Below are positions 9,284 to 21,300 of a stretch of 64,000 nt of DNA, piece after piece. The position numbers and the translations under genes are program-made. The DNA lies in the NCBI GenBank assembly GCA_016719225.1, contig JADKAN010000002.1:186001-250000 (forward strand). The letters are read 5' to 3'. Numbering within the stretch: position 1 is the stretch's first letter; each line of letters opens with the position of its first letter. Source of the DNA: Flavobacteriales bacterium. Its GTDB lineage: Bacteria; Bacteroidota; Bacteroidia; Flavobacteriales_F; PHOS-HE28. The notes under the pieces are model-generated. The model saw only the letters and a list, made by a program, of their open reading frames with translations, ran no database searches and was not told where the DNA came from.

Positions 9284-9355
9284 AGCCCCATAGTTCAACG
9301 GATAGAATAGAAGTTTCCTAAACTTTAGATCCAGGTTCGATTCCTGGTGGGGCTA
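9284..9355 (+). tRNA. tRNA-Arg (anticodon CCT)
   Basis: A complete 72-base cloverleaf. Acceptor arms AGCCCCA and TGGGGCT pair fully. The D stem is GTTC/GAAT, the anticodon stem GAAGT/ACTTT, and the T arm CCAGG-TTCGATT-CCTGG. The anticodon loop TTCCTAA gives CCT at 9317-9319, reading AGG. Discriminator is A, and CCA is not encoded. A T-rich stretch follows and may end transcription. Confidence 0.97.
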
Positions 9356-9391
9356 CTTTTTCATTTTCAAAACGGGGACACGGAGGATATT

Positions 9392-9527
9392 GGCCGCAGA
9401 GGCGCGAAGAAGTGGTCGCCAGGGTCGGTCGTATCAAAAGCCACGGATATTTCAGCATGTCAGGAAGGCGACCAGTCCCTGCTCTCCAAGCTCCTTCAGA
9501 GCGCTGCGCCTCCGCGCCTCTGCGGCC
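9392..9527. repeat. Inverted pair of the CCGCAGAGGCGCG repeat
   Basis: GGCCGCAGAGGCGCG at 9392-9406 has an exact 15-base inverted partner at 9513-9527 (CGCGCCTCTGCGGCC). The second arm sits in a longer CTGCGCCTCCGCGCCTC context. Both arms lie in the gap between tRNA-Arg and the DinB-like gene. Confidence 0.6.
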
Positions 9528-9545
9528 GCTCATTTTTTAAAGATC

Positions 9546-10067
9546 ATGGAAAAACACGCATCCACGCACGGCCTCGCCAAGCTCTTCGCCTTTTACAAGG
9601 AACTGGCTGAAAAGGCGATTGCTCAAATAGCTGACGATGACCTGAACACCGTGATCGGTGCGGATGGCAACAGCATCGCGGTGGTAATTCGGCACATCGC
9701 GGGCAACCTGCGTTCGCGCTTCACGGATTTCCTGTCCACGGACGGTGAGAAGCCTTGGCGCGACCGTGAAGGGGAATTCACCGAGGTGCGTCCTACGCGT
9801 GCGGTGTTGATGGAGGAGTGGGAGGGGGCTTGGGCGGTGTTCTTCAAAGAGGTGGGCCCGCTGGGCGACGGGGACATGGCGCGCACGGTGATGATCCGGA
9901 ACGAGCAGCACACGGTGCTGGATGCTTTGCACCGGCAATTGGCTCATTACTCGTATCACGTGGGGCAGATCGTATCCCAGTCCCGCTATTTCGCAGGGGA
10001 AGGCTGGAAGTCCCTTTCCATTCCGCGCGGCGGCACGGCGAGATACAACGCGGATCGCGGGGTGTAG
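9546..10067 (+). CDS. DUF1572 (DinB-like) family protein
   Basis: A 173-residue protein of the DinB/YfiT four-helix bundle superfamily, closest by pattern to DUF1572. Conserved His residues that usually bind a divalent metal are visible in VVIRHIAGNL and in HRQLAHYSYHVGQIV near residues 130-145, with a Trp-rich middle (EEWEGAWAVFF). No enzyme activity can be given; relatives include thiol transferases and proteins of unknown role. The frame is open to 9390, but that part is the intergenic repeat, so the ATG at 9546 was used. Confidence 0.85.
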   Translation: MEKHASTHGLAKLFAFYKELAEKAIAQIADDDLNTVIGADGNSIAVVIRHIAGNLRSRFTDFLSTDGEKPWRDREGEFTEVRPTRAVLMEEWEGAWAVFFKEVGPLGDGDMARTVMIRNEQHTVLDALHRQLAHYSYHVGQIVSQSRYFAGEGWKSLSIPRGGTARYNADRGV

Positions 10068-10363
10068 GCCACACAGCGATCGCAACCGGTATTCATTGCT
10101 GGACGGCCCTTGGGGCGCGGCATTAAGACCAGTGATCATGCATTTATTCCCCGTGGGAATTAGCTTTCACGGTCGGAATCCATACGGCCGTTACTGTTCC
10201 AAGAGTAGGAGAACGGCATGGCTTGATCGCGGCTTTTTGCAGCACCCTTTCGTTGCGGGTCGCTTGTGTTCATCAGCCATTCTTGGTTGAATTATCACTG
10301 GGCATTGACACCCCCCTGTGCAGAACTGGGCAGAGGGTGAGGGGTTTGGCTTTTTCACGCGGC
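10068..10363. other. Intergenic region without a recognised gene
   Basis: About 300 bases between the DinB-like gene and the first T9SS type B module. Open frames here are short and show no protein-like pattern. The 3' end leads into the predicted promoter of the 328-residue adhesin gene. Confidence 0.5.
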
Positions 10364-10371
10364 TACCTTCG
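10364..10371 (+). promoter_or_regulatory. Predicted -7 promoter element of the first adhesin module
   Basis: TACCTTCG, one mismatch to TAnnTTTG, ends 20 bases before the ATG at 10392. A TTG at 10346-10348 lies upstream but at 15 bases, shorter than the usual spacing. Confidence 0.45.
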
Positions 10372-10391
10372 GCACCACCCGGAAAGTGTCC

Positions 10392-11378
10392 ATGCCGCAT
10401 ACCTCCATCCTCGCCGTGGCCCTGCTGTTGCTGGTGCCTGCTGAACTGCGCGCGCAGCCGGCGAACAGCGACTGTGCCAACGCTCTCGCCTTGTGCGCGG
10501 GGCAGCCCGTGGCGGGCAACAACACCGGTACCAGCACCGATCCCGGTCCCTGCCCCGGCACGGGCCACGCCTTGTGGTACACCTTCACCACCAACAGCGC
10601 GGGCGGCAACGGCACCGTGACCATCGGTGGCCTGGACTGTCCGGCCATCGCGGGTATGGACAATGAGCTGAGCGTGGTGGTGCTTGCCGGCGATGGCAGT
10701 TGTACGCTGGGCCAGTTCAGCATTGTGTCCGGCTGCATGGGCGATTCCGTTGATTTCACCGTTCCGGTGAACGCTTTGCAACCCGCCACCACCTACTGGC
10801 TGCTGGTGGCCGGCGTGGCGAACAACGGTGCGCTGCTCGAGGCGCAATGCGGCTTCAACGTCACGGTGAGCGGTCCGGGGATCGATGTGGTGAACGTGGA
10901 TTTCGACGCCGGCCCCGATGTGTCCATCCCGCTGGGCGGCAGCACGCAATTGAACGCCACCGGCGGTACCACGTACACCTGGTCGCCCACTTCCGGGCTC
11001 AGCGGCAACACCGTTGCCGACCCGGTGGCGCGGCCCAACGAGAGCACCATTTACACCGTGGAGACCACGATCAACGGCTGCACCTTCACCGATGTGGTGA
11101 ACGTGGCGGTGGTGCGCGTGATCAATCCCGCGAACACCTTCACGCCCAATGGCGACGGCATCAACGATACGTGGCTCATCAGCGGGTTGCTCGAGCGTCC
11201 ACAGGCCGAGGTGAGCGTCTACGACCGCTGGGGCCAGCGGGTCTACCATAGCATCGGCTACAAGGAACCTTTCGATGGCGCGGGCCTCCCCACGGCCACC
11301 TACTACTGGTACATCAGCCTGAACGATGTCACCGGCAAATCCGACCCGTACACGGGTTACGTAACGATCGTCCGCTGA
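10392..11378 (+). CDS. T9SS type B sorting domain protein with PPC-like domain
   Basis: Secreted protein of 328 residues. A signal peptide (MPHTSILAVALLLLVPAELRAQ) leads to a pre-peptidase C-terminal-like beta-sandwich (ALWYTFTTN, then ATTYWLLVAG, ~20-155), a PKD-like module (~165-240), and a type B (gliding-motility-associated) sorting domain beginning NTFTPNGDGINDTW and ending GYVTIVR. The frame can be extended two codons to a GTG, but the ATG is preferred. Its TGA overlaps the ATG of the next gene (TGATG), so the PorP/SprF-like partner is very likely co-translated. It is the smallest of three such cargo proteins in a row. Confidence 0.88.
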   Translation: MPHTSILAVALLLLVPAELRAQPANSDCANALALCAGQPVAGNNTGTSTDPGPCPGTGHALWYTFTTNSAGGNGTVTIGGLDCPAIAGMDNELSVVVLAGDGSCTLGQFSIVSGCMGDSVDFTVPVNALQPATTYWLLVAGVANNGALLEAQCGFNVTVSGPGIDVVNVDFDAGPDVSIPLGGSTQLNATGGTTYTWSPTSGLSGNTVADPVARPNESTIYTVETTINGCTFTDVVNVAVVRVINPANTFTPNGDGINDTWLISGLLERPQAEVSVYDRWGQRVYHSIGYKEPFDGAGLPTATYYWYISLNDVTGKSDPYTGYVTIVR

Positions 11379-12316
11379 TGCGCACCGCAGCCCTCACCCT
11401 GTTCCTGGCCACCGGCCTTGCGGCAATGGCGCAGCAGACCGCGCAATACACGCAGAACACCTTTAACATGTTCGCCATCAATCCGGCGGTGGCGGGCAGC
11501 AAGGATTGCCTCGATGTGCGGCTGGGTTACCGGCAGCAATGGGTGGGCTTCCCCGGCGCGCCGGTTACGGGCTGGGCCACCATTGCGGGTGCGATCCGCC
11601 CCAAGGGCAGGCCCTACCGCGCTAACCGGCATGGCATCGGTGCGTTCATCGAAGCGGACAATGCCGGACCATTGGGTTACACGAGTTTACAGGTGGCTTA
11701 CGCATACCACATCCAGATGCGCCGCGACGTCTTCATGTCGTTGGGCTTCTTCGCTGGCGTGCGGCAGGAGAAACTGTCGCTGGGCGATGTGAATGCGGAC
11801 GACAACACCGACCCGGCATTGGCGAACAACGGCAGCGCGCTGATCCTGCCGGACGTTACGCCGGGTATCTGGCTGTACGGGAAGAACACTTGGGCGGGCC
11901 TTTCCATCCAGCAGTTCCTGGGCAACCGTGTGAAGGAGATCGGCAGCGACACGCGGCTATCGCGCGTGTTCATCGCCAGCTTGGGGCACCGGTACCGGAT
12001 CGACAAGAGCTTGAGCGTAGTGCCCAGCGGCCTGCTGCGGCTGGCGCCCGGCGTGCCGATGAGCATGGACCTCAACGTGATGCTGGAGTACAAGAAAAAG
12101 GTGGGCCTCGGCGCCACTTACCGCAACCAGGACGCGGTGGCCTTCATGGTGAAGATCCCCTTCCTGCAATACTTCACCCTTGGCTACAGCTACGACGTCA
12201 CCACCAGTAAGCTCCGTGCGGGTGGTGCCAATACTCACGAGATCATCCTGGGGATCTATCCCTGTAGTGCGCTGAACCCCGCCAAAGCCATCGTGCGATG
12301 CCCCATCTTCGAATAG
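11378..12316 (+). CDS. PorP/SprF family type IX secretion membrane protein (module 1)
   Basis: Outer-membrane beta-barrel of 312 residues with a signal peptide (MRTAALTLFLATGLAAMAQQ). Family signatures seen are QNTFNMFAINPAVAGS, YRQQWVGFPGAP, GYSYDVTTSKL and ANTHEIILGI. PorP/SprF-like proteins work with the T9SS. SprF is needed to export the adhesin SprB, and PorP homologues are thought to hold type B cargo at the surface. Its ATG overlaps the stop of the 328-residue cargo gene by one base, and its 3' end overlaps the start of the 3119-residue cargo gene by 19 bases. Confidence 0.92.
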   Translation: MRTAALTLFLATGLAAMAQQTAQYTQNTFNMFAINPAVAGSKDCLDVRLGYRQQWVGFPGAPVTGWATIAGAIRPKGRPYRANRHGIGAFIEADNAGPLGYTSLQVAYAYHIQMRRDVFMSLGFFAGVRQEKLSLGDVNADDNTDPALANNGSALILPDVTPGIWLYGKNTWAGLSIQQFLGNRVKEIGSDTRLSRVFIASLGHRYRIDKSLSVVPSGLLRLAPGVPMSMDLNVMLEYKKKVGLGATYRNQDAVAFMVKIPFLQYFTLGYSYDVTTSKLRAGGANTHEIILGIYPCSALNPAKAIVRCPIFE

Positions 12317-15300
12317 CCCGGCCCCCGGCCGGCGGAGTCCTGGCCTTGTTCCTGCTGTTGGCCGCCATGGCCTTTGCGGGCACGGCCCAAGCGCAACAGG
12401 TGCATCACTGGGTGGGCGGAAGCGGCGCCTGGAACGATGCCACACATTGGTCGCTCACCCCCGGTGGCGTAGGCGGCGCGAGTGTGCCTTCGGCGAAGGA
12501 TGCCGTGCAGGTGGGACCCTTCAGCAGTGCGGTAACGGTAGAGGTGAAAGGTGATCAAGCGGCTCGCTCGCTCTCCGTGGATGGAAGCGGTGCACAGGTG
12601 GCCTTGCAAGGTGTGGGTGGTCGGTTGGTCTTGAAGGGGGATCTGGTGCTAAAGGGGAACGTGGACTGGAATTACACGGGAACATTGGAAGTAGCTGCGG
12701 ACAAACATTCCGTGGTGCAGCTGGACACGCGTGGCATCCCGTTGGGCAGCGACCTGCGGCTGGTGGGCGGCGGCGCGTTCAACATGGCGAACGATCTGGT
12801 GCTGCGCGAAGGGCATGGACTGGAACTGCGCGAAGGAACGTTGGTGCTGAACGGTGCGATGCTGAAAGCCGATGCGGTACGTTTTCCGGGGAACAAGGAC
12901 AAGAAGTTGATGGCGGGCACCTCCGTGGTACTGCTGGCGCAAGCACCGAACGCGGGTGAAGTGCGCGATGCCGTGGATGCTGGCGCTTCGCAACTGTTGG
13001 TCAGCGGCGTGCCCACGGCGTGGGATCCCGCACATCCTCCGGAGGCGGCCGATGCCCGGGGGGTCAGTACGTGCGGGGTGGGTGCGGGGCAGACGCTCTT
13101 CACCATCAACGCCGCTTTGCTCAGCAACTACAATGGCTTCGGCGTCAGCTGCCACTCGGCCTGCGACGGCGTGGTGAAAGTGACGGTGACGGGCGGCGTC
13201 GGCCCGAACTTCAGCTACAGCTGGGTGGGCGGTCCCGCGACGGCACAGTGGAACAACGTGTGTCCCGGCAACCAGATCGTGATCGTCACCGACCTCGGGC
13301 AGGGCGTAAGCTGCGCTACCACGGTACAGGTGACCGACCCGGCGCGGCTCAGCGTGATCTTCGCAGGCACCATTGTGCCTACTTGCTTTGACGTCTGTAA
13401 CGGAACCTCCATCGCCTTGGCGGTGGGTGGTGTGCCCAACTACACCTACAATTGGAACAGCGGTGCCGGCACCTCGCAAGTATTCACGCAGCTATGCGCG
13501 GTGGCCAACACGCTACAGGTAAGGGATGCCAACAACTGCGTTGTGGACACGGTGTTCAGCTTCCCCGTGCTGCCCATCGTACCCAACCTCGCCAAGACCA
13601 ACGTGCAATGCAACGGCGACTGCAATGGCGCGGCACAGGTGAACCCCACGGGCGGCCATGCCCCGTTCAGCTACAACTGGCTGCCGGGCAACCCAGCGGG
13701 TGATGGCACCAACGCGGTAACGGGCCTTTGTGCTGGCAACCATGCAGTGGTGATCACGGACGGCAACGGCTGCGACACCACGGTGATCTTCACCATTGCA
13801 CAACCACCCGCTTTGGTGGTGAATGCCTCCCATGTGGACGCGACATGCCCGGGCCAATGCGACGGCACGGCGACGGTCGCACCCGTTGGTGGAAGCGGCA
13901 ACTACGGCTACAATTGGGCACCCGCGCCGGGTGGTGGCGGCACCAGCGCGACCGCGACCGGCCTCTGCGCAGGTACCTATACGGTAACGATCACGGATAA
14001 TGTGAGCGGTTGCGATACCGCTGTGGCGATCAACATTACCGCACCGCCGGCCATTGTGGTGGTGCCCACGGTAACACTGCCCAATTGCCACGGGGAATGC
14101 AACGGCTCCATCAGCCTGGCCACCACGGGTGGAACGGGCGGTTTCACCTACGTATGGACGCCTGCAACAGCGGGTACGGGAGCTTCCGTCACCAACCTCT
14201 GCACGGGGACGTATTCCGTAGTTGTTTCCAGCGGTGTGTGCGACACCACCCTCACCTTCAACCTTACGGAACCGGCTCCGCTGATGGCGAGCACGTCACA
14301 GACCGATGTGAGCTGTGCCGGTGCCTGCGACGGTACGGCGGGCGGTACCACCACGGGTGGCACTGCTCCTTACACCTACACCTGGTCTCCCGCGCCGCCG
14401 GTTGGACAGGGCACGGGAACGGCCTCGCAATTGTGCGCGGGCACATGGTCCCTCACGATCGTTGATGCGCATGGCTGCGATACCACCGTGCAATACCTCA
14501 TTGCCGAACCGCTGTTGTTGAGCTTGGTGCCAAGCCAGACCGACGTAACCTGCGGCAGCCTTTGCAACGGCAGCGCCACGGTGGCTGTTTCCGGCGGCAC
14601 GCTGAACTACACCTACGTATGGAGCCCAGTGCCGCCGGCGGGTCAGGGCACCCCAACGGCTTCACAACTGTGCGCGGGCAATTGGAGCGTTACCGTTACG
14701 GACGGCCACGGATGCCAGCTCGTGCAGAACTTCACCATCCTGCCTGCAGTGCCGATCAATGCAACGGTGGCCACCACGCCGGTGAGCTGCGTGGGCGTGT
14801 GCGACGGCACGGCGACCGGCACCGTGATCGGTGGAATCGCACCTTATACCTACTTGTGGTCGCCAGCACCGGCCGGTGGCCAAGGCACGTTGAACGCCAT
14901 AGGCCTATGCGCGGGTCCAGGTACGTTGACGATAACGGATAACGCAGGATGCGACACGACGATCGCGTTCACCATCGCGGCACCTTTGCCGATCCAAGTG
15001 AGCTCCACCAGCACGGACCCGAACTGTTTCGGCGTGTGTGATGGGTCCATCGTACTGGTCGCCTCCGGCGGATCGGGAACCTTCACCTATGCATGGACAC
15101 CGGCCTCGGCAGGGACGGGAGCCTCGGCCATCAACCTCTGCGCGGGCAGCTACCAAGTGGTGGTCTCCAGCGGCGGTTGCGACACCACCATCAGCTTCCT
15201 CCTGGGCCAACCGCCACCCTTCAACCTCGTGTTGAACACCGCTCCTGCCATTTGCGCCAACAGCTGCACGGGCACGGCAACACTGACCGGGGATCTCACA

Positions 15301-18300
15301 GGGCTCGGCTTTGTGTGGGCACCCCAGCCGGGCGCTGGTCAAGGCACGGCGAACGCCACGGGATTGTGCGCGGACAACTACACCCTCACGGTGACCAATG
15401 CGGCGGGCTGCGACACGGTGTTCAATTTCACCATCGACGCACCGACCCTATTGGCACCGGTGTTGAACGTGACCAACGCTTCTTGCGGAATAGTCTGCGA
15501 CGGCGCGGCTTCGATCAACATCAGCGGTGGAACACCTGGCTATACCTACCTCTGGACCCCTGCACCCGGCTCGGGCCAAGGCACTGGATCGGTGGGCTCA
15601 CTCTGCCCCGGAAGCTACACGGTGACCATTACGGACGCTGCGGGTTGTGATACCACGTTGCAATTCTCCATCTCGCGGCCGGGCGGCATCACGGCCACGG
15701 GCGTGATAAGCCCTGCAAGTTGTTCGAACATCTGTGATGGCACCATCAACGTAACGGCCACGGGCGGCGTGGCGCCATACACCTGGACCTGGTCGCCAAC
15801 GCCCGGCAGTGGCCAAGGCACTCCTTCCGCGGGCGGCCTTTGCCCCGGCACCTATTCCGTGATCATCGGTGATCTGGCAGGCTGCGACACCACGCTCACG
15901 TTCGTGGTGGGTTCGCCTACGCCGATCGACCCGCACGGCACGTTCACCAATGAAAGCTGTGCCGGTCCGTGCGATGGCACAGCGACCGTAGTGCCCACCG
16001 GCGGCAGCGGCAGCTACACGTATGCTTGGACCCCGGCCAGCTTGGGCACGTCGGCTACAGTGAACGGGCTCTGCGCCGGTAGCTACAGTGTTACGGTTTC
16101 TGACAACGCAGGTTGTGATACCACGTGGACATTCACCGTGCTGCCCTCCACACCCATCCAAGCGGCGGTTGCCATCGTGGACGGCTTCTGCTACAGCGAA
16201 TGCAGCGGCGAAGGGTTCGTGACGGCCAGCGGCGGCGCTGGCGGTTACACCTACCTCTGGTCCCCAACACCCGGAGCGGGCCAAGGAACGGACCATGCCA
16301 CGGGCTTCTGCGCTGGGCCGGGTGCTGTCGTGGTGACCGATGCCGGTGGTTGTGACACCACGTTGACCTTCATCATCTTCAAGAACCTACCTGTACAGCC
16401 GAACCTCACGGTGTATCCGGAATTCTGTGGCGGCCCTTGCACGGGCGAGGCCGGCGTATCGCCCGTTGGCGGCATTGGTCCTTATACCTATGATTGGCAG
16501 CCGGCGCCCTTGGTGAGCGGCCAAGGCACCAGCGCCGTGGTAGGCCTGTGTGCGGGCACGGCCTACACCGTCACGGTGACGGATTCCATCGGCTGCGACA
16601 CCACCATCGCGTTCACCGTGGCACCGTTCGACCCGCTGTTGCCAGTGGTCACCGTGGTACCAGCGACCTGCTCCAATGTTTGTGATGGTAGCGCTTTCGC
16701 AACGGCTACGGGAGGAATTGCGCCCTACACCTACACCTGGGTCCCTGTGCCGCCGAACGGCCAAGGCACTAGTGTGGCCACGGGACTCTGCCCCGGCACC
16801 TACCAAGTGATCATCGGGGACATCAACGGGTGCGACACCACGGTGTCATTCACCATCACGGCACCTGCGCCGATCGATCCGGTCGCCACCATAACGCCCG
16901 TTGCGTGCGGTGGGCAATGCAACGGCGCCATCGACCTGACCCCCCAAGGCGGTAATGGCTCTTACACGTACACGTGGACGCCACCGGCGCCCATCGGCGA
17001 TGGCACGGCGAACGTGAGCGGACTTTGCGCAGGCGATTGGACGGTGGTGATCGCCGACCTCGCGGGCTGCGACACCACCATCACTTTCACACTGGTGGAG
17101 CCGCTTCCCTTGGCCGCCACGAACGACGTGTTGCCGAGCCATTGCGGCGTGTGCGATGGATCCGTTCAACTGCATCCCACCGGAGGAACTGCGCCATACA
17201 GTTTCACTTTCGGGCCGCCGCTGAACCTCTCCACCACGGATAGTTCGTTCACCGGGTTGTGCGCCGGATTGTATAGCGTTACGGTGACCGATGCCGCAGG
17301 CTGTTCTGTGCAGATCGCCATCGCGATCACGGATGCGGACGGTGAAGCGCTGACCATGAACAACGGCCTGACCTCCTGCCCCGGGGTGTGCGACGGCCAG
17401 GTGTCCGTTACCTACAATTGCTCCGTTGCGCCTTGCACGGTAGCTTGGTCGGACCTCAACGGTAACCCCTTGGGCCTGCCCGGTGATACGCTGAGCAACC
17501 TGTGCCTCGGCGGATACCTTGCCGTGGTCACCAACGGCAATGGTTGTATTTCCATTGACACCGCGTTCGTTACGGAGCCTGCGCCGTTAGTGGGCAACAT
17601 CAGCAGCTCTCCTGTTAGCTGCATCGGGGCTTGCGACGGCACGGCCACCATCGGCATCAGCGGTGGGGCGGGACCGTTCACCTTTACGTGGAGCCCGGCA
17701 CCGGGTGGAACGGGCCAGGGTGCGCCGCACGCCACGGGGCTGTGTGCCGGACCTTATGTGATCCAAGTGGGCGACCTCGGCGGATGCGGTGCGGTCTTCA
17801 ACGTGCTGATCACGTCACCGGCCCCCGTTACGGTGGCACCCGACGTAAGCCCAGTGACCTGCGCGGGCCTATGCAACGGTGCGATAGACCTGAACGCACA
17901 AGGCGGAACGGGAGCGCTCACTTACGTCTGGACCCCGGCACCGCCGATGGGCCAGGGAACCGGTTCCGTTAGCGGCCTTTGCCCGGGCTCGTGGTCCGTG
18001 CTCGTGTACGATGGCGACAATTGCGACACAACGATCACCTTCACCTTAGTGGATCCCGCACCACTCTCTCTTACCGGAACGGCCACGCTGAGCCATTGCA
18101 CCGTATGCGATGGCACGGCGGCGATCACTGCCACCGGCGGCACGGGCGCATTCGGCTTTGAATGGACCACCGGCGGAACCATCGTGGGCACGGACAGCGC
18201 CCTGACCGGACTGTGCGCAGGCGTTTACACGGCCACCGCAACGGACGCGCAAGGTTGTACGGCACAGCAAACATTGGTGGTGCCTGATGAGAACGCCGAA

Positions 18301-21300
18301 CAGCTCACCGTTTCCAACGGACAAACATTGTGCGCCAACACCTGCGAAGGTGAAGTGAGCGTGAGCTACAACTGCAGCATACCGCTCTGCACAACTACCT
18401 GGCTGGACGCTTTCGGTGGGCAACTGGCGCAAGGGCAGGACAGCTTGGCGGGCTTGTGTGTCGGCACCTACTTCGTGGTGGTGGCCAATGGTGACGGCTG
18501 CACAGCCATCGGCACCGCGCTGGTGACGCCTTCGCAACAGATCACACCGAATTTGACCACTTCGCCCACGAGCTGTAACGGCACATGCGACGGCATCGCC
18601 ACCGTGGGTCCCACGGGAGGCACCGCGCCATACACTTATCTCTGGGACAACGGTGCCACCACGGCACAGGTCACCGGTCTGTGCGCTGGCACCCACGACG
18701 TCCTCATCAGCGATGCCAGTGGCTGCGACACCGTGGTGAACGTGCTGATCACCGCGCCGCAGCCCATCACCGTGGCCGCGCAGGTAGTGGATGTTTCCTG
18801 CAACGGATCGTGCGATGGCAGCATCGTGCTCAGTCCTTCCGGCGGAAGCGGATCGTTCACCTATGTCTGGAGCCCCGCGCCTCCGAGCGGTTTGGGCACG
18901 AACGGCGCGTTCAACCTCTGCCCCGGCACTTGGACCGTGACGGTGGCGGACACGCACGGTTGCGATACCACCTTGAGCATCACCATCGCGGAGCCTCCAC
19001 CGATCGTGATCGCCGGCACGGCCACGCTGAGTGACTGTGGCCTTTGCAACGGCACGGCCGGCATCACCATCAGCGGCGGAACGGCCCCATATGCATCGGC
19101 TTGGCTGCAGGGTACGGCCATCGTTGGCACTGGCACCGATATCACCGGCCTTTGCGCAGGCTTGTACAACGCCGTGGTGCAGGACGCCAACGGCTGCCTC
19201 GCGCACCGGCCCGTGGCCATCGGCGACATCGGCGGGGAAGCGATCAATGCGGCCAACACCCGCCTGACCTGCCCCACCGACTGCAACGGCCAGTTGAACG
19301 TGGTGTACAACTGCAGCACCGCGCCCTGCACCGTGGCATGGTACAGCGGTAACGGCACCAACCTGAACCAGCCCGGCGATACGCTGAGCAACCTGTGCTT
19401 CGGTACCTACTTCGTGGAGGTGACCAACGGTGCCGGCTGCATCACGTTCGACACGGCGCATGTGATCCCACCACCGCTGATCCAAGCCAACCTCACCACC
19501 ACCCCCGAACTCTGCGCGGGTGCGTGCAATGGTACGGCCTTGGTCGCGCCCACCGGGGGCACCGGCGGCGACTATCAATTCCTCTGGACGCCGCCTGTAT
19601 CCGGGCAGGGAAGTCAACTAGCTGTGGGTCTGTGCGCCGGCCCTTACACCGTCACCATCACTGACAGCGTGGGCTGCTTCATCAATCAAGGGGTGAACAT
19701 TCTTTCGCCGCAACCCTTGTCGGCCACGGCGACCGTGGTAGGCAACAACTGCAAAGGCGCGGCTGACGGTTCCATCACGGTCGTGGGTCAAGGCGGCACG
19801 GGCTTCCTTACCTACCTGTGGACACCGGAACCCGGTGGCGGCCAAGGCACCGGCACGGCGACGGGCCTTACGGAAGGCACTTGGAACATTACCATCGACG
19901 ATGTGAACGGCTGCGACACCACGATCAGCTTCACACTTACCGATCCTCCCGGCGTGAATGTGCAGGTAACACACACCGACAACGCCTGCTTCAACAGCTG
20001 CGTGGCCACGGCGCATGCGGACATCTCCGGCGGCAGTGCGCCATATACCACCGTGTGGACCGGTCCCGGTGGCGGGCTGGTTGACCAGAACACGTTGGAC
20101 ATCTTCGGCCTTTGCGCTGGTGATTATGTGCTTACTGTGACCGACAGCGCCGGATGCTCCATCGATTACCAGTTCACCATTGCCAACGGAGCGCCCCTCG
20201 ATGCGGCCTTGGTGGTGCAGGGTGAAAGCTGCAACGGCCCCTGCGACGGCACGGCCACGGCATCGCCCAGCGGCGGCTCCGGCTCGGGCTATGGCTTCTT
20301 CTGGCAGCCCGATGTGAATGGGCAGGGTACCGCCACCGCCACGGACCTCTGCCCCGGCGATTACACGCTCACCATCACCGACGGCTTGGGTTGTGACAGC
20401 ACGTTCTCCTTCACCATTGCGCCCTTCATCCCGCTACAATCCGCTGCCACCGTGCAGGAGGTATCGTGCAACGGGGCGTGTGACGGCTCGATCAGCCTGA
20501 ATGTGTCCGGAGGTACGGGCACCATTATCTACACTTGGACACCGGAGCCACCGACCGGCCAAGGCACGGCGGATGTCACCGGCCTGTGCGCGCAGGAATG
20601 GACGGTCACCATCGCTGACGGTGTGGGCTGTGACACTACGTTGAGTTTCACCGTGACCGAACCGCAAGCCTTGGTGGTAGTAGTGGATGAAGTGTTGCCT
20701 TCCAGCTGCACCACGGCCACGGACGGCTCCATCAGCATCACCGTCAGCGGCGGCACCGCGGGTTACGGGTATGCGTGGACCGGCCCGGGTGGCTTCGTCT
20801 CCAGCGCCGAAGACCTGTCCGCCGTGATGAGCGGCACCTATGACCTTACCGTCACGGACGCCCACGGTTGCACCGCCACGGCGCAAGTGGTGGTGAACGC
20901 GCTCAGCAGCGTGGTTGCCAATGCCGGCGCCGACCAAGATGTTTGCGCGAACGGTAGCCTGACGCTGGACGGCTCTTCAAGCCAGGGCGGCACGGACTAC
21001 CAGTGGACCGAGCTGGGTGGCAGTATCGTGGGTACTACCGCAACAGTGCAGCTTACGGGCCTTTCCATCGGTGCGCACAGCTATGTCCTCACCGTATCGG
21101 ACGGTATCTGCACCTCCATGGACACGGTGGACGTGCAGATCCTTGCCTCGCCGGTCGCTGATGCAGGTCCCGACCAAGAGGTCTACTTGCAGGGCAGCGC
21201 CACGTTGGGTGGGGAGCCGAGCGGACCTCCGGGCAGTACCTACATCTGGCAGCCGGACAGCCTTCTGGACCACTTCGATGGGTCCAACCCCGTGGCCACG

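Noticed and set aside
18046..19617. Minus-strand open frame of 523 codons inside the giant SprB-repeat gene
   Set aside because: Shadow of the repeat units on the other strand; low-complexity, no start context and no promoter.
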